This document shows positions 11,469-22,430 of a stretch of DNA of 64,000 nt, piece after piece. The number at the start of each line of letters is the position of its first letter. The stretch's first letter is position 1. This DNA comes from Pogonophryne albipinna (taxonomy: Eukaryota > Chordata > Actinopteri > Perciformes > Artedidraconidae): assembly GCA_028583405.1 (NCBI GenBank), contig CM053253.1, forward strand, positions 6,281,296-6,345,295, written 5' to 3'. A model generated the notes under the pieces. That model did no database searches, was not told the origin of the DNA, and worked only from the letters and a program-made list of their open reading frames with translations. The position numbers were made by a program, and so were the translations under genes.

Positions 11469-12176
11469 AATGTGAAAAAGAAGTGACTCATGATTTCATT
11501 GTTGTCATTTTATTCACGAGTTTCCTAATCAGAGCAGATTGAGCAGTTATATCAATCATTTGTTCTGTGCTTTTCTGTATTTGTTTGTTTCAACACACTG
11601 TAACACTGTTTCCATATGTTGGTGTTTGCAGTGCACTCTTTATGTTATGTGTTATTTTCCTGTTAGAAGAGCAGTGCATACCCCTGTTATATTGTATTCA
11701 TTGTATTTGGCAAAGGGAGATTTGTAAGTTAATTATAGGAGTTCCATTTCTCTGCCATTTTAAAAATTGTATTATCTTTCAGAAATGTTTTTCATCTTTC
11801 AGTGTGAATTCATTCATTTTAAAAACACTGTATTGAATGGAATGGAGGATTGTTTTGAATAATGTGAATTTAAAAATAAAAAAAACTAAACCATGTTTTC
11901 TATCATGTGTAACACATTTTTATAAAATTATATTTAACCTCATTATTTCATTTTCAATTAATTAAATAGGATTTAGGTTTACTAGCATTATCTAAATTCA
12001 TAAAGGTAATATTATCATTTTACTTAAACTCACATTTTTCAAATAGAGTTTGACTAACTCATGTACATTATACTGCATGGATGCCATTAGTTTGAGTTTG
12101 TGCCACATATATGTATTGGATGGAAAACCTGCCAACAATAAAATTGAGTTAATCCAATGAGTTATTTCTTTGAGTG

Positions 12177-12572
12177 CATAGCCAAAGGAAGGGGTGGGGA
12201 GAGGCCTGGGCTGGGAGGGGGCGGGGGGTAGACAGTCTCACGCATAACTTCAAAGAGACACCTCGATTAACATCAAAGGCTTATAACACACCAGTGTGAA
12301 ATCACACCTGCCTGTTATAACACCTCACATCAAAGGGCAAAACATCAAAGGCTAATTAGATTAGACAACCCTGAGGGGACCAGACAGCATAACTTCAAAG
12401 AGACTGCCTTAATCAACACATCAAAGAAATAGACAACAAAAAGCCCTACACAGGGGGGCTTTTCGCACCTACCTGTTATAACAACTCACATCAAAGGCTT
12501 AGACTACAAAGGTGTACAGGGGCCAGACAACATAACTTCAAAGAGACTGCCTTAATCAATACATCAAAGAAT
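12177..12572 (-). repeat. Right terminal inverted repeat of the same composite element
   Basis: Inverted partner of 1-405: base 12572 pairs with base 1 and 12177 with 405. The sub-repeat character continues to about 12740. There a direct duplication of a unit containing GGAGGCGGGACTTAGCTCAT occurs at about 12628-12672 and 12691-12735. The true outer boundary cannot be fixed because the left partner lies outside the window. Confidence 0.85.
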
Positions 12573-12739
12573 TAGACAACAAAGGCACTACACAGGGGGG
12601 CTTTTCACACCTACCTGTTATAACGCCCATCAAAGGATCTCGAACAAAGGGAGGCGGGACTTAGCTCATTAACATGATTGTACCCAATCACATCAAAGGG
12701 CCTCGAACAATGGGAGGCGGGACTTAGCTCATTTGCATA

Positions 12740-13810
12740 AGTGGGGGTGTGTCACCTGTCACTTTTTATGCATACTAATGTGACGAAAGCGGGATGATTA
12801 CTACTACTAATATTCACAAGTGTTAAAAAGTATATGTAAAGCATGTATTTTTGCATTTATTATTTAATGTGCATTGTATTTACAGTAATTATTTTTCATT
12901 TAAGGTTTTTTACCTTACAACCTTACTACATAAGCTGTACTGCAACAACAAAAACGAAAGTAAAGAAGAACTCAAAAGAAACAAAGTTGTGGTCATTGTA
13001 CGAGTGCCTCTGCCATGACTCAGATAAGAAATGCATGTATCCAACTTCTGGGTTCTTAACAATTTAATGAGCGTTTAACCGTGCTGCTGTGAAAATCGTA
13101 CTTTCATGCTGTGCACATACTCAGAATATGTGAGTGCTGTATGCAGATGAGCTTGGAACAGACTCGCTGATTTGTTGGGTTTAAGGATGGCAAAACCCCG
13201 TTTGCATGCAGTGCGGTTCTTCACGGCACCTCTGCGCCCGCAACATGTCTCATCCTGATCTGTGGATAGTAAATGGAAAGATCCGTTGGCGAGACACAGA
13301 GGCTGGAGTTAGGGTCAGAGGGGCTGCTCGGGGTAACTCAAACTTTCTCTATATGATGAGATTTCAATTACTCACATCTTTGTAATGCAGGCAGCTGTCA
13401 GTCAGTATCCAGAGAGACTGAGTGCCGAGGAGAGGAAACTAGATATATTGTTGGCAAAGCCTCCCTCAGGAAGCGAAAAGCAAGGATAGAAATCACAATA
13501 TACCCATCAAATCCAGGTGGAGGTTATCAAAAACCCTGTATATTTGTGGCTGTGGAGGTAAACACTGCGTGATAACAGTGCAATTTACCTGGTCATTAGG
13601 AATTATCATCCTAATATCTACTGATCAAAATCCAATTTATTTGGTTAAAAGATTGGATTTGATTAGAAGCCTAGGTTGATTTTCGAATACAACCTGGACT
13701 TTGTATTTATTTGATTTAAAGTCCAGGTTGTGCATTTGGTGCACTGAAAGGCTTTAAAAATAGATTGCAGCCACAGAAGGGGTTCCCCAAAGAATACATG
13801 TTGTATTATT
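12740..13810. other. Unannotated intergenic stretch
   Basis: No gene recognised. It contains a 13-bp-arm hairpin at 13690-13702/13718-13730 (CAACCTGGACTTT) and a short open stretch from ATG 13244 (SHPDLWIVNGKIRWRD) that I cannot assign. Confidence 0.5.
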
Positions 13811-13904
13811 ACACTTTAAGCTGCTTTTAGTTTTTTTGAGCTCCTCACAAATGGAACAAACTTCCAGAAAACCTGAGGTCTTTACCAACGCTGAGTTCTT
13901 TTAA

Positions 13905-14877
13905 CCCTCCTGTTGTCTTCGGGTCAATTCTGACCGATTTACTACTTTCATCAATCATAACTTTTTTGTTTTACATTCGATTGCATTAAAGCTGGGGTAG
14001 GTAAGTTTGAGAAACCGGCTCGAGATACAGTTTTTGTTATAGTCCATGGAATGCTCTTAACATCCCTATAGCAATGAATATCTTAAGTGCTTTGACAAAA
14101 AATCCATAAAAAAATGTGGAAGCCGTAGTACTGTAAAAAGCACGACCAATCATCTGAGCCGGCCCGGCTAAAGTAACTGCATGGCCTACCTTCCTGTCAG
14201 CCTTCCATCTGTGCACAAACTTATCTCGTGCCCTCATTGGTCATGTGCGCGTTCGTGTGTGTTGGAGGAGGGGCTCTGTGAGGAAGTGGCAGATTTTTTC
14301 CGGCTGTGTATTTTCAAATTCTAGCGCACTCGAGCTGGTTTCTCCAAAATTACCTACCCCACATTTAAGGCATTATGATATCCTTCACAGTAGACATTTG
14401 AACATATACAATTGCTGATCACCACTTTCATTGAGTTTTGGATGATTTAGTCAACATGGTGTTCCCGGTCTAAAATGACCGCCATAAAGAAAAGGAATTG
14501 GTAACCATCCGGATCAGATAAACACACACACACACACACACATACTCTAGATGTGTGTCCCCCCCTTATGTGCCCAATCCCCCCATGTGAATCACACTTG
14601 GCACTCACAAACACAGAACAATTTGACACATTTCCCGCTCTTATGTGCCCATCCCCTCACATGGATCACACCTGGCACACGCAATACCTGTTCAGTGTCT
14701 GTTCTTTGTATATTAACTGCAGTTTTTAATGTATACCAGTAGTCTGATACAATATTTACAGTTTGAAAGGGTGTTAAATTAAATTTGGTGTGTTAATGTA
14801 ATAGCAGTTAAAACAGGACCGGTCAAATTTGACCGCAAACACCAAAGTAAGGGGGGGAAACGAAGGCAATAGGAGGG
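13905..14877. mobile_element. piggyBac-like non-autonomous element
   Basis: Flanked by TTAA at 13901-13904 and 14878-14881. TIRs are CCCTCCTGTTGTCTTCGGGT and the complement of CGAAGGCAATAGGAGGG. It contains a nested MITE (13990-14364) and a short CA tract near 14521-14543. No transposase ORF. Confidence 0.85.
13990..14364 (+). mobile_element. TTAA-flanked MITE copy A
   Basis: TIR GCTGGGGTAGGTAAGTTTGA at the left with its inverted copy at the right, and TTAA at 13986-13989 and 14365-14368. Used here as the 375-bp reference copy. Central motif GAGCCGGCCCGGCTAAAG. Confidence 0.85.
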
Positions 14878-15121
14878 TTAAGACGCGGCTTAAAACAACA
14901 TATTTTTTCAGCTGCTTACCCAGAAGTCTTTTAACTTGTTTTACAATGTTGTTGTTAAACTATTCTGTATCTCTTTTATGCATGGTTGTTATAAATCTGT
15001 TATTCCATTATGTTTATTCATTGTGTTCCTTTCTGTTGTCGTCTTGTTAATGATGATGAAGCATTCTGAATTGCCTCTGTGTCTGAAAATGTGCGTTATA
15101 AATAAACGTACCTTACCTTAC

Positions 15122-16832
15122 ACCTGAGGGATCAGCTGCTCATATAAACACTTCACTTATATTTTGAAATTAAACTTCCAAATCTTAATTTAGATATAGC
15201 TTTTAATTTGCAGAGCAGCCCGACGTCTTCCACTCGACTCTTCCTCGACTCTTCCTAATGATATTAACCACAAATGACATGCTCGGCTCTCAGGATATTG
15301 TACTTTTCCTTTGACTGCATCCCTGAGTGAGACGAGCTGCATTATGTAAGGGCGGGAGAGAGAGACGTGCGTTAGCGGTGATGCGGACGCCGTGATGAAG
15401 ATGAATTGCCATTGTCTCGTCATCTGTCTGCTGTGAAACCCTGAAGCAAAGAAAAGGAGGGGGTGAGCGGGGTACTTAACTGGCAAGGAAGCGCAAAAAT
15501 GACTCAAATCAAAAGTGCATTAGTGGTTTTGATGGACTATAAGCATGTAGGTTTTGAAGGGGGGTGAATATATAAAGAGACTCCCAGTCTGAAAGAAAGA
15601 CAGTCTGACAATGGATATGAGAGTGAATAGCAATAGCGCTGACCGATGACCTTTAAGACTTTCCTGAGGGTAAACTGAGCTGAGTAGGGTTCTCAAACAG
15701 CTGATCATAACTGTCTCAACCTGGCATGGGAAAATGAATTATCAAAAGCATGTTTGAGCAAATTTAAATTAAATTGCGCAACAATTACAATACAAAATGT
15801 AGTCGACATCTAACAATCCTTGTATTTATTGTTAGATGTCGACTACATTTCCTGGATTTACTGTATCTACGTTTCAACCTCTTGGCAAGGAAACCAATAT
15901 GTTAATGTTTCTGCCTGTTCTTATTTTAAAACTGATATATGAATTAAGTTGACCTTTGCATAGTCATCTTTTAAGTTGCCTCTTGGGCCATGAACAGAAA
16001 CCAGAATTTGCCAATTTGTGTTTGATCTAACTTTGTCTTTATTTACAGATCTACAAATGACATCCTAATAGTATAAGTGGGTCTTTAGAAAACTATATTC
16101 ACTGTACATGAGTTTAAAAGTATTGAAATATCTCAAACAAAATTTAAGAGGGAGGGAGTGTGTCAGAGGAAAAAACCTAATGGGGCATTTTAAGTATTGC
16201 GTAGTTATTTTAGAACAAAAAGTTAAAAAAAATAGGCAAATAGGCTTTTATTTTCTAGAAGTACAGCTTTGTTTGCACTTTGGTTGAAATCTACTATGCG
16301 TTTAATTTTTCTTGACATGTGACTCTTTGACTTTCCGCACTCACATGTGGCCAATAATACCCAGGTGGAGGTTTACTCATCTCTGCTGATCTTCCTTCAT
16401 AGCATACAGTATATGGTGCCTAACATCATCCACTGAGACATTATTACCCTTTGAAAACTGAATCTGCCATTTAAAGAGCATTTATTCTACTAAAGTGAAG
16501 CTCAGACAGAAAATATTTCTCGCCCTTTAAGTGTGTTTTAACGTCCTGTCACTTGACGTTCTTGACAAGATGAGCTCTGAGTGTACAGACACATTCACAA
16601 CGCCGACAATAGACCTGTTCAACTTGGGCTAATTGCAGCCATCAAATCTTAAGTAGCTGTGTAATTGAACACATGGTTCAGTCTTGTACTTTCATAAAGA
16701 ACATACTGAGATTAGATAACTACAGTACAGGTCAGTATGTGTGTAGTTCGACTGTAATGGTCTTAAACATTTTATGTAGGTGAACTTTTGAACTTGCTAG
16801 TTGGACATCATTTCTGTTCATATGATTCTGTA
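15122..16832. other. Unannotated intergenic stretch with a perfect hairpin
   Basis: No gene or transposon end recognised. At 15795-15817 and 15828-15850 lies a perfect 23-bp inverted repeat around a 10-nt loop (arm begins AAATGTAGTCGACATC). The rest is ordinary AT-rich DNA. Confidence 0.6.
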
Positions 16833-17712
16833 ATAATAATAATAAATGATATTTATATAGCGCCTTTCAAGGGACCCAAGGTCGCTGTACATGGTGGACA
16901 AACAAACAAACAGACAATCAAAGGGCAAACAAAAAATAAAGGAAGCCGGGGGACCTAGAAAGGGCTAGGGCCCGAAGGCCAGGGTGATCAGGTGTGTTTT
17001 TAATGATGATTTGAAGATGTCCAGGGAGGCAGCATTACGGATCTCGGCAGGAAGTGCATTCCAGAGGGTGGGGGCCGCAATACTGAACGCCCTGTCACCA
17101 ACAGTTCGGAGGCGAGAGCTGGGGATGGAGAGCAGGCCCGTGTCTGAGGACCGCAGACTCCGAGAAGGGGTGTAGGGATGGAGGAGGTGCGATAAGTACT
17201 GGGGGGGCGAGGGTATGGAGGGACTTGTACGTGAGGAGTTGTGTTTTGTACTGAATCCGGGACTTGACCGGCAGCCAGTGTAGGTGGATGAGGGTGGGGG
17301 TGGGGGTAATATGTTGCCATGGCTTGGTGCGGGTGAGAAGCCTGGCGGCAGAGTTCTGGACGTATTGGAGCCTGTCCAGGGTTTTGCTGGGAACCCCGGA
17401 CAGGACTCCATTGCAGTAGTCCAGACGGGATGTGATGAAGGCGTGTACAAGGGTTTCTGCCACAGAGTCAGAGAGTGAAGGCCGGAGTCTGGCAATGTTT
17501 TTGAGATGGTAGAAGGCGGATTTGGTAACAGATTTGATGTGCGCCTGGAAAGAGAGGGTGGTGTCCAGGATGACTCCCAGGTTGCGGACTTCAGTGGACG
17601 GGGAGATGGAGCAGCCGTCAATGGAGAGAAGCAGCTCTCCCACCTTCTGCAGCTGCGCCTTGGCAGCCACAATCATGAGCTCTGTTTTATTCTGTCTTGT
17701 TCTGTACATCAC
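16833..17712 (-). mobile_element. L2-like LINE, 5'-truncated
   Basis: Minus-strand LINE ending in GCGCTATATAAATATC and an (ATT)n tail at about 16833-16850. It splits a duplicated host segment between CTGTAA and ATCC, as shown by the uninterrupted copy at 19312-19570. The coding part is described at 16968-17712. Confidence 0.85.
16968..17712 (-). pseudogene. LINE ORF2 C-terminus, frameshifted
   Basis: The first frame (17712 down to about 17200) shows KTELMIVAAK, RNLGVILDTTLSF, TSRLDYCNGVLSG, QNSAARLL and HWLPV, the post-catalytic region of L2/CR1-type reverse transcriptases. A frameshift then moves the reading to a second frame with LWNALPAEIRNAASLDIFKS and LKTHL, ending near 16968. The reverse-transcriptase catalytic motifs (including YADD) and the endonuclease are missing because of 5' truncation. 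Non-functional. Confidence 0.85.
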
Positions 17713-17821
17713 AAATCCATTGCCAAATATAGACAGTAGTGTGTTCTTGATGTAAAAAGGTTAAAATAAAGGGAGTAGAGGTCAGGGTGGTGGATGTCAT
17801 TGAACATAAAAGTAACACCTA

Positions 17822-18523
17822 CGGCCCCTACACACGGCGGCGTGCGTTGCCGCTTCAACGCTTCTGCCCATTCACTTTGAATGGGGTGACGTCACGATTC
17901 GCCGAACTGCATTGTGGGAGCAAAGCGTAGCTTTTCTCGCGGTGCACGCTGCAAAAGTAGAGCAATGTTCTACTTTTGACGCCTCGATGGAGGCGTCAGC
18001 CAATCAAATCCCGTTTATGCAAATCTGCCAGTACAAACGCTAGCCAATCAAACCGCGTGTATGCTGGGAGAGCCAGACCGCAGTTCATTTCCTCATATGC
18101 CAAAAAATGGAGGAGAAAATAATCGTAGCGGGAGGGAATCACCCGGTGCTTTATGATCAGTCTCTGTTCACCTACCGGGATACAAACCGGAGGAGCCAGG
18201 CATGGAGGGAGGTGGCAGAGACAGTGGGTGAAACTGGTAGGTTTTCGCCTGTTTGGGGAGTTTATATCCAGTGTATTTCGTTTGAATGGACAGCTAGCAG
18301 GCATAGACAGTATTTACCCAGCATGGAATGTTGCGTAAACTGGCACTATAGGCATTAATGTCATAAATGTTCATCATATAAAGTGTGACATGTAAAACCT
18401 TTTATGCAATTGACAGGAGAGATTCATATGATTGGTTGTTGGTCGCGTTGCTCGCGTAAACTCCCCAAGCTCAAGACACGCCCACCGCCAAGCGGCAACG
18501 CACGCCGCCGTGTGTAGGGGCCG
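17822..18523. mobile_element. PIF/Harbinger-like element, long copy
   Basis: TIRs CGGCCCCTACACACGGCGGC and complement ending at 18523, flanked by CTA/TTA. Two relatives in the window (29095, 62208) have exact TAA duplications, the 3-bp target typical of Harbinger. This copy is about 370 bp longer because it keeps a coding exon (18107-18236). Confidence 0.75.
18107..18236 (+). CDS. MADF/Myb-like first exon of Harbinger accessory protein
   Basis: From ATG 18107 the reading gives EEKIIVAGGNHPVLYDQS, then FTYRDTNRRSQAWREVAE, ending in TVGETG at a splice donor (G|GTAGG, 18236/18237). The pattern of short acidic start, aliphatic/Pro-VLYD, Arg/Asn-rich W-REVA is that of MADF (Myb/SANT-like) DNA-binding domains, which Harbinger elements encode beside their transposase. 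The exon covers roughly the first half of a MADF domain; the following exons and the DDE transposase are absent, so it is a relic. Confidence 0.65.
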
Positions 18524-18737
18524 TTATAGTGCATTTTGAGGGCATTCCTAATGAGTTAGAAAGCCTTGGTGATGCTTTGTAACTATATCATAACACTTTC
18601 TGATGCAATATCCATCAATTTAAGTTATTTTATTTACCTGCAGCGTTCTCATTGATGTCGTTTTCTGCAGCCAAAGAAAACTATTTTTCGTTGAAGAAAA
18701 ACAACCTCTACTCTTGAACATATTGGTTATATATGGC

Positions 18738-18930
18738 GATGTGTGGCGCAGTGGCTTGTGCGTAGGTGTTCGGACCAGAGGGTCGCAGGTTCAAACCCCG
18801 TCCGCATGTCGTTGCGTCCCTCGGCAAGACACTTCACCCCAAATTGCTCCTGTGGGGATTGGCCACAGTATTGAGTATGGAAGTCACTTTGGATAAAAGC
18901 GTCTAACAAGTGACATGTAATGTAATGTAA
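18738..18930 (+). mobile_element. tRNA-derived SINE with L2-type tail
   Basis: A pol III-type head has box A-like TGGCGCAGTGG (18743-18753) and box B-like GGTTCAAACC (18788-18797). A short body follows, then a tail with TTTGGATAAAAGCGTCT and (TGTAA)n. That tail matches the 3' ends of the LINEs at 25750-25799 and 54870-54921, implying mobilisation by those LINEs. Confidence 0.85.
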
Positions 18931-19311
18931 TATAGAAGCTAAAGAGCTGGATAGTTTCCTCTGGAGGAGACCAAAACGGAGCTAAAAGTCAATATTTGAT
19001 TGAATCATCAGGTGTGCAGAGACTGAATTAATGCTCATGCTGCTCATATTTGATGGATGTTGCCGACAAATTAAGTATATCACCATAAAAGGTGATAATA
19101 AGTTGTGTTTGTAGCTTGTTTTGCCGCCTGTAGTGGGCAAACAAGTATTGAGGGTTTAAAGAAATATCTAGAACAAACATTTAAGACATAATCTAATCTT
19201 TTGAAGACCAAATGAAGGATTTCCAACCCAAAGTGTCAAACATTGTTGTCATCATGCTCCGTCCTCTGTGGGCTTTACCATACATTTCTGGAGGTTTTTT
19301 TAGACGATCTA

Positions 19312-19570
19312 GCACATTTCTGTTCATATGATTCTGTAAATCCTAAATCTAGTGCCAAATGCAGAAAGTACGGTGATCATTGTATTTAAAAAAACGTTAC
19401 AATTAAGGGAGTAGAGGTCATGGTGGTGGATGTCATCGTCATTGAACATAATAGTAACACTTATATAAAGACATTATAGCGCATTTTGAGGGCCTCCTAG
19501 TGCATTTAAATGCAGTTGTGATGCTTTATGACTATACCATAATGATTTCTGATGCAATATCCTAAGTCAT
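19312..19570 (+). repeat. Uninterrupted copy of a duplicated host segment
   Basis: Parallels 16805-16832 plus 17713-17821 plus 18524-18625: TTCTGTTCATATGATTCTGT, GGGAGTAGAGGTCA, GGTGGATGTCAT, CATTGAACATAA and TTCTGATGCAATATCC occur in both in the same order. It serves as the pre-insertion reference for the LINE and Harbinger-like insertions. Confidence 0.75.
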
Positions 19571-20732
19571 AAACATTTAAGATACGACTTATAATGACTT
19601 AAAGGTGTCTAATGGGTGCTCTTGACTAGTTTTATACTATGAAGGTTGACTGATGGTGCTTATAATACATTATGAGCACCACCATGCTCCTGCTAACACC
19701 TTCTTTGTAGTAGAATTAACTCATATAAAAAACATTAATGGGGAAAAATCTAAGGCAGCATGTTTCCTGCAAAATGTAAGTGGCAGTACTGCGGTATAGA
19801 ACATTTAATTTTCTAGGAGACGAGTTTGTTATGTGGCACTTTCAGAGATCTAACATCATTTCCCATAAAGCTGGAGGTTTCATAGTGTAATGAAAGCTGT
19901 CGTGTGATCTCACCTCGCACGTGTGACCATGTTTCCGCTTGTTTAGGATAATTTAGACCCCATTTACATGGGAACGTTTGCGTTTACGCACCGTATGCGT
20001 TTTCAAAAAAGTCTTCCGTTCACACGCATTCGGCTCAATTAACGTGTCCGTTCACACGAGCACGCTGGAAACGCTGGAAACGCTGGAAACGCTGTAGTAC
20101 ATATGCCGGGCCTGTAAGTGGCGCTGCTGCCGCCACAAAATACATCAAGAGCAGCGAAGAAGACCCCGGAGCATGGTTGCCATGGTTGCCCTTCTGTTTA
20201 TTCTCCGCGGTGGACTGCGTGTTCTCCTGCTGTAATTCTCTCCGGTAGTCCACCAGCAGATGAAAAACACCCACCTTTCCGCCTCTTCCAAGGGACGAGG
20301 GGACCGTGCGGCAGAGTTTCCGTTAACATTTTTTTGGCATGTCCGTTTAAGTTTAAATCTTCCGGACAAAATTAGAGAAGTGCCGGCAACCGGTCTTCTT
20401 TGTTATTTATTGAGCTGTAAAACAAATTGATAACGACTCTATATAATAATATGAGAATAATAAACGGAGCCTCTCTTTTCCTCCCCCTCTCCTGACAGCC
20501 CAGCAGCTGATCTCTGAGCAGGAGACGTGGGGAGAGGGAGACCAGGCTATTTCATCGTTATCAGAAAATGATCGTATAGAGGCGTAAACACGGAGCCGTT
20601 TGCCCCCCCAGAGCGTTCCGTTTGCAGATCTATCCACCTTGGGACCCGTTATCGCTTGCGGGGTCCGTTTCTATCGTTTTGTTACGGCCTCGTGTAAACG
20701 AAAGGGCTATACGCAAGAGAAACTATGCGGAT

Positions 20733-21968
20733 TAGGGGTGTAACGGTTCACAAACATTTCGGTTCGGTACGGACCTCGGTTTTTAGGTCACGGTTCGGTT
20801 CGGTACAGCAGAAAAAATTATCACAGAACATAACATATTTTTGTTTTTTTTGTAATTATTATTAAACTGTAATAATAATAATGTATTCACTCAAATAAAT
20901 ACAAAATATAACAAAATAAACATTAAGGTGCAGCATTTCGATTAACTGAAATAATCTGTATTTGAACTTTACTGTACTAGTACTCACAAAACATAAACTA
21001 TTAGTTTTGGGTTTTTAATTATTATTAAACTGTGAATATTCACTCAAATAAATACAAAATAAAATAAACATTAACGTGCAGCATTTCGATTAACTGAAAT
21101 AATCTGTATTTGAACTGTACTGTACTAGTACCTAAGCAGCCAGTTTGACATTATGACTTGCTTGTCATTGTATTTTCATGTTTTTTTTAAAGAAAAATGA
21201 ACTTGTCCACATTGCTTGCCGAAAGGGCAGATCTGCTGGCACTAACAATGTCTCCTGCTGTGGAGAACACCCTCTCGCTAGGGACAGAGGTAGCAGATAC
21301 AGCCAGGTAGCGCTTTGCTAACATGGCAACATAAGGATATTTGGCGTTTGTAATAGCTTTGGCTCGGTCTGAACTTTTTGCGAGTGGTGGAGGCTTAAAT
21401 GCTAGCGGGAGTTGGGTTTGCACTTCAGTCTTTTGGTACCGGTGATATTCACGTTCGGGTGATGCCTTTTCAAATGAGTGTGCAAGTTTGATGTATTGCC
21501 AGCCGCGTAACCAATTTTAATTGAACAATGCCGACAAACAGCTTTGGTTCGGTCCACCTGTCTTTGTCCGTCATCCTTGTACGTAACTGCGAAACCAAAA
21601 TGTTCCCAAACAGGAGACTTCAAAGATGCTGGAGGATTTTCGAGCTCAACTTTATCTGCGTTCGCCATTTCGACGGTTCCTCAAATGACTGACTAAATAT
21701 GAACGCATCCCTGTGACCAGCTCTCATAGTATGCCTCTCGTCCAATGAAATGACTTGCTCGCTCTATGACGCGTTGAACCCAATGTGAGCAAATTATTGT
21801 GAATGCTGCGACGCAGCACCTGAGATTACTTCCAATAAGTTGTTCACGTTCTCAATTTTTTACGTTTAACGTTATATTCGTTCGGTACACTTCGGTACAC
21901 ACGTGTACCGAACCGAAGGCACCGTACCGAATAATTTCGGTACGGGTATGTATACCGTTACACCCCTA
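20733..21968 (-). mobile_element. Internally deleted hAT transposon
   Basis: TIR TAGGGGTGTAACGGTTC at 20733 with the complement ending at 21968, and a perfect 8-bp TSD ATGCGGAT (20725-20732, 21969-21976). The minus strand keeps only the two ends of the transposase gene. An AT-rich direct duplication, sharing GCAGCATTTCGATTAACTG, lies at about 20840-20990 and 21015-21130. Confidence 0.9.
21187..21668 (-). pseudogene. hAT transposase joined from BED finger and C-terminal dimerisation region
   Basis: From the ATG at 21668, 88 residues include WEHFGFAVTYKDDGQ, then a BED-type finger (VCRHC, then NLHTHLKRHH), giving C-x2-C and H-x4-H spacing. An overlapping frame (21423-21187) holds the hAT C-terminal dimerisation signature (YLAVSATSVPSERVFSTAGD, then ALSASNVDKFIFL). 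The whole RNase H-like catalytic core between them is deleted and the two parts are in different frames. Family length is about 650-700 residues. It resembles ZBED1-like hAT proteins. Confidence 0.85.
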
Positions 21969-22008
21969 ATGCGGATACAACCCGTATCGTCCTCGTGTAA
22001 ACGGGGTC

Positions 22009-22430
22009 TAAATGTTTTTCTTTTAATGTTAATGTGGTAATGATTTGTTTAGTTATCACACCCTTACATTTAGTTGGGAGACATTTATTTATGTGATGTT
22101 GTGAGGCAAAAAGACTCCTTTACATGATAAACAAACATCTGTAGAGCCGATGAATGGGAGTCGGAGGCGATGTGTTCAGTATGGAACTCCACACTTTATT
22201 ATACATTCAAACACAAGACTGGAATACACTTGTTGCTACTCATTGTCATGCTAGCCTGAATGAATCTAACTTCCGGTGTCCCACTCTAACGGGTCTGTGT
22301 TGCAACACAAGCCTGAAGGTGAATTATGTCCAATAACGTGTCACCACACATCTTTGCATGTGTATAAAGTCATATTCAATGTATACTTACAGTGTATATA
22401 CTTATATACATATCTTTGTATGTATATATG
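22009..22430. other. Unannotated AT-rich spacer
   Basis: No gene recognised. It includes TA-rich runs near 22385-22430 just before the next element. Confidence 0.5.

Larger units (their letters stand above)
7030..11879 (+). pseudogene. Spliced SAMD3-like C-terminal gene carried between TIRs, frameshifted
   Basis: Gene model read from splice signals: non-coding exon 1 (about 7030-7106, donor GTAAGT), exon 2 (9254-9486), exon 3 (9730-9823), exon 4 (11160-11468), AATAAA at 11874. Exons 2-4 join in phase 0. From the ATG at 9277 they would give about 203 residues if one base in a T8 run at 9804-9811 is discounted; as written, exon 3 ends in TAA. Motifs include IYLNEDPDSFF (exon 3), PEDVGIVIEGNIVMDNLG and FVMLLGLIYALDLSFPDNL (exon 4). 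From memory these match the C-terminal region of large teleost families annotated 'sterile alpha motif domain-containing protein 3-like'. No SAM domain is visible here and the biochemical function is unknown. The gene nearly fills the space between the inverted repeats, so it looks like mobile cargo. The T8 could also be a sequencing error. Confidence 0.65.
13815..15121 (+). mobile_element. L2/CR1-like LINE 3' fragment, interrupted
   Basis: After excising 13905-14877, the + strand reads WNKLPENLRS, a Ser/Leu stretch and FKTRLKTTYFF, the usual C-terminus of L2/CR1-type ORF2 proteins. The element ends in TTATAAATAAACG and a short ACCTT tandem tail at about 15108-15121. It is severely 5'-truncated. 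Confidence 0.75.
19956..22008. mobile_element. TIR element (GACCCCATTTACA family), carrying a nested hAT
   Basis: TIRs GACCCCATTTACATGG at 19956 and complement (CGTGTAAACGGGGTC) ending at 22008, flanked by TTA/TAA. A reverse-oriented relative lies at 59567-60110. A GCTGGAAAC triplet repeat is at about 20064-20093. No transposase; a 3-bp target suggests Harbinger-like, which is uncertain. Confidence 0.7.

Noticed and set aside
12843..13067. Open frame beginning MYFCIYYLM as a small membrane protein
   Set aside because: A hydrophobic start from AT-rich DNA followed by a Lys-rich tail, with no recognisable family and adjacent to the outer TIR; not supportable.
17095..17320. A Pro/Thr-rich reading (16965-17672) of the LINE as an independent gene
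   Set aside because: Only its last part has LINE motifs; the upstream part is the wrong frame of ORF2. It is one frameshifted ORF, not two genes.
18741..18812. Possible true tRNA gene (box A and box B present)
   Set aside because: It is followed directly by a SINE body and a LINE-type TGTAA tail, and no clean acceptor-stem pairing was seen.
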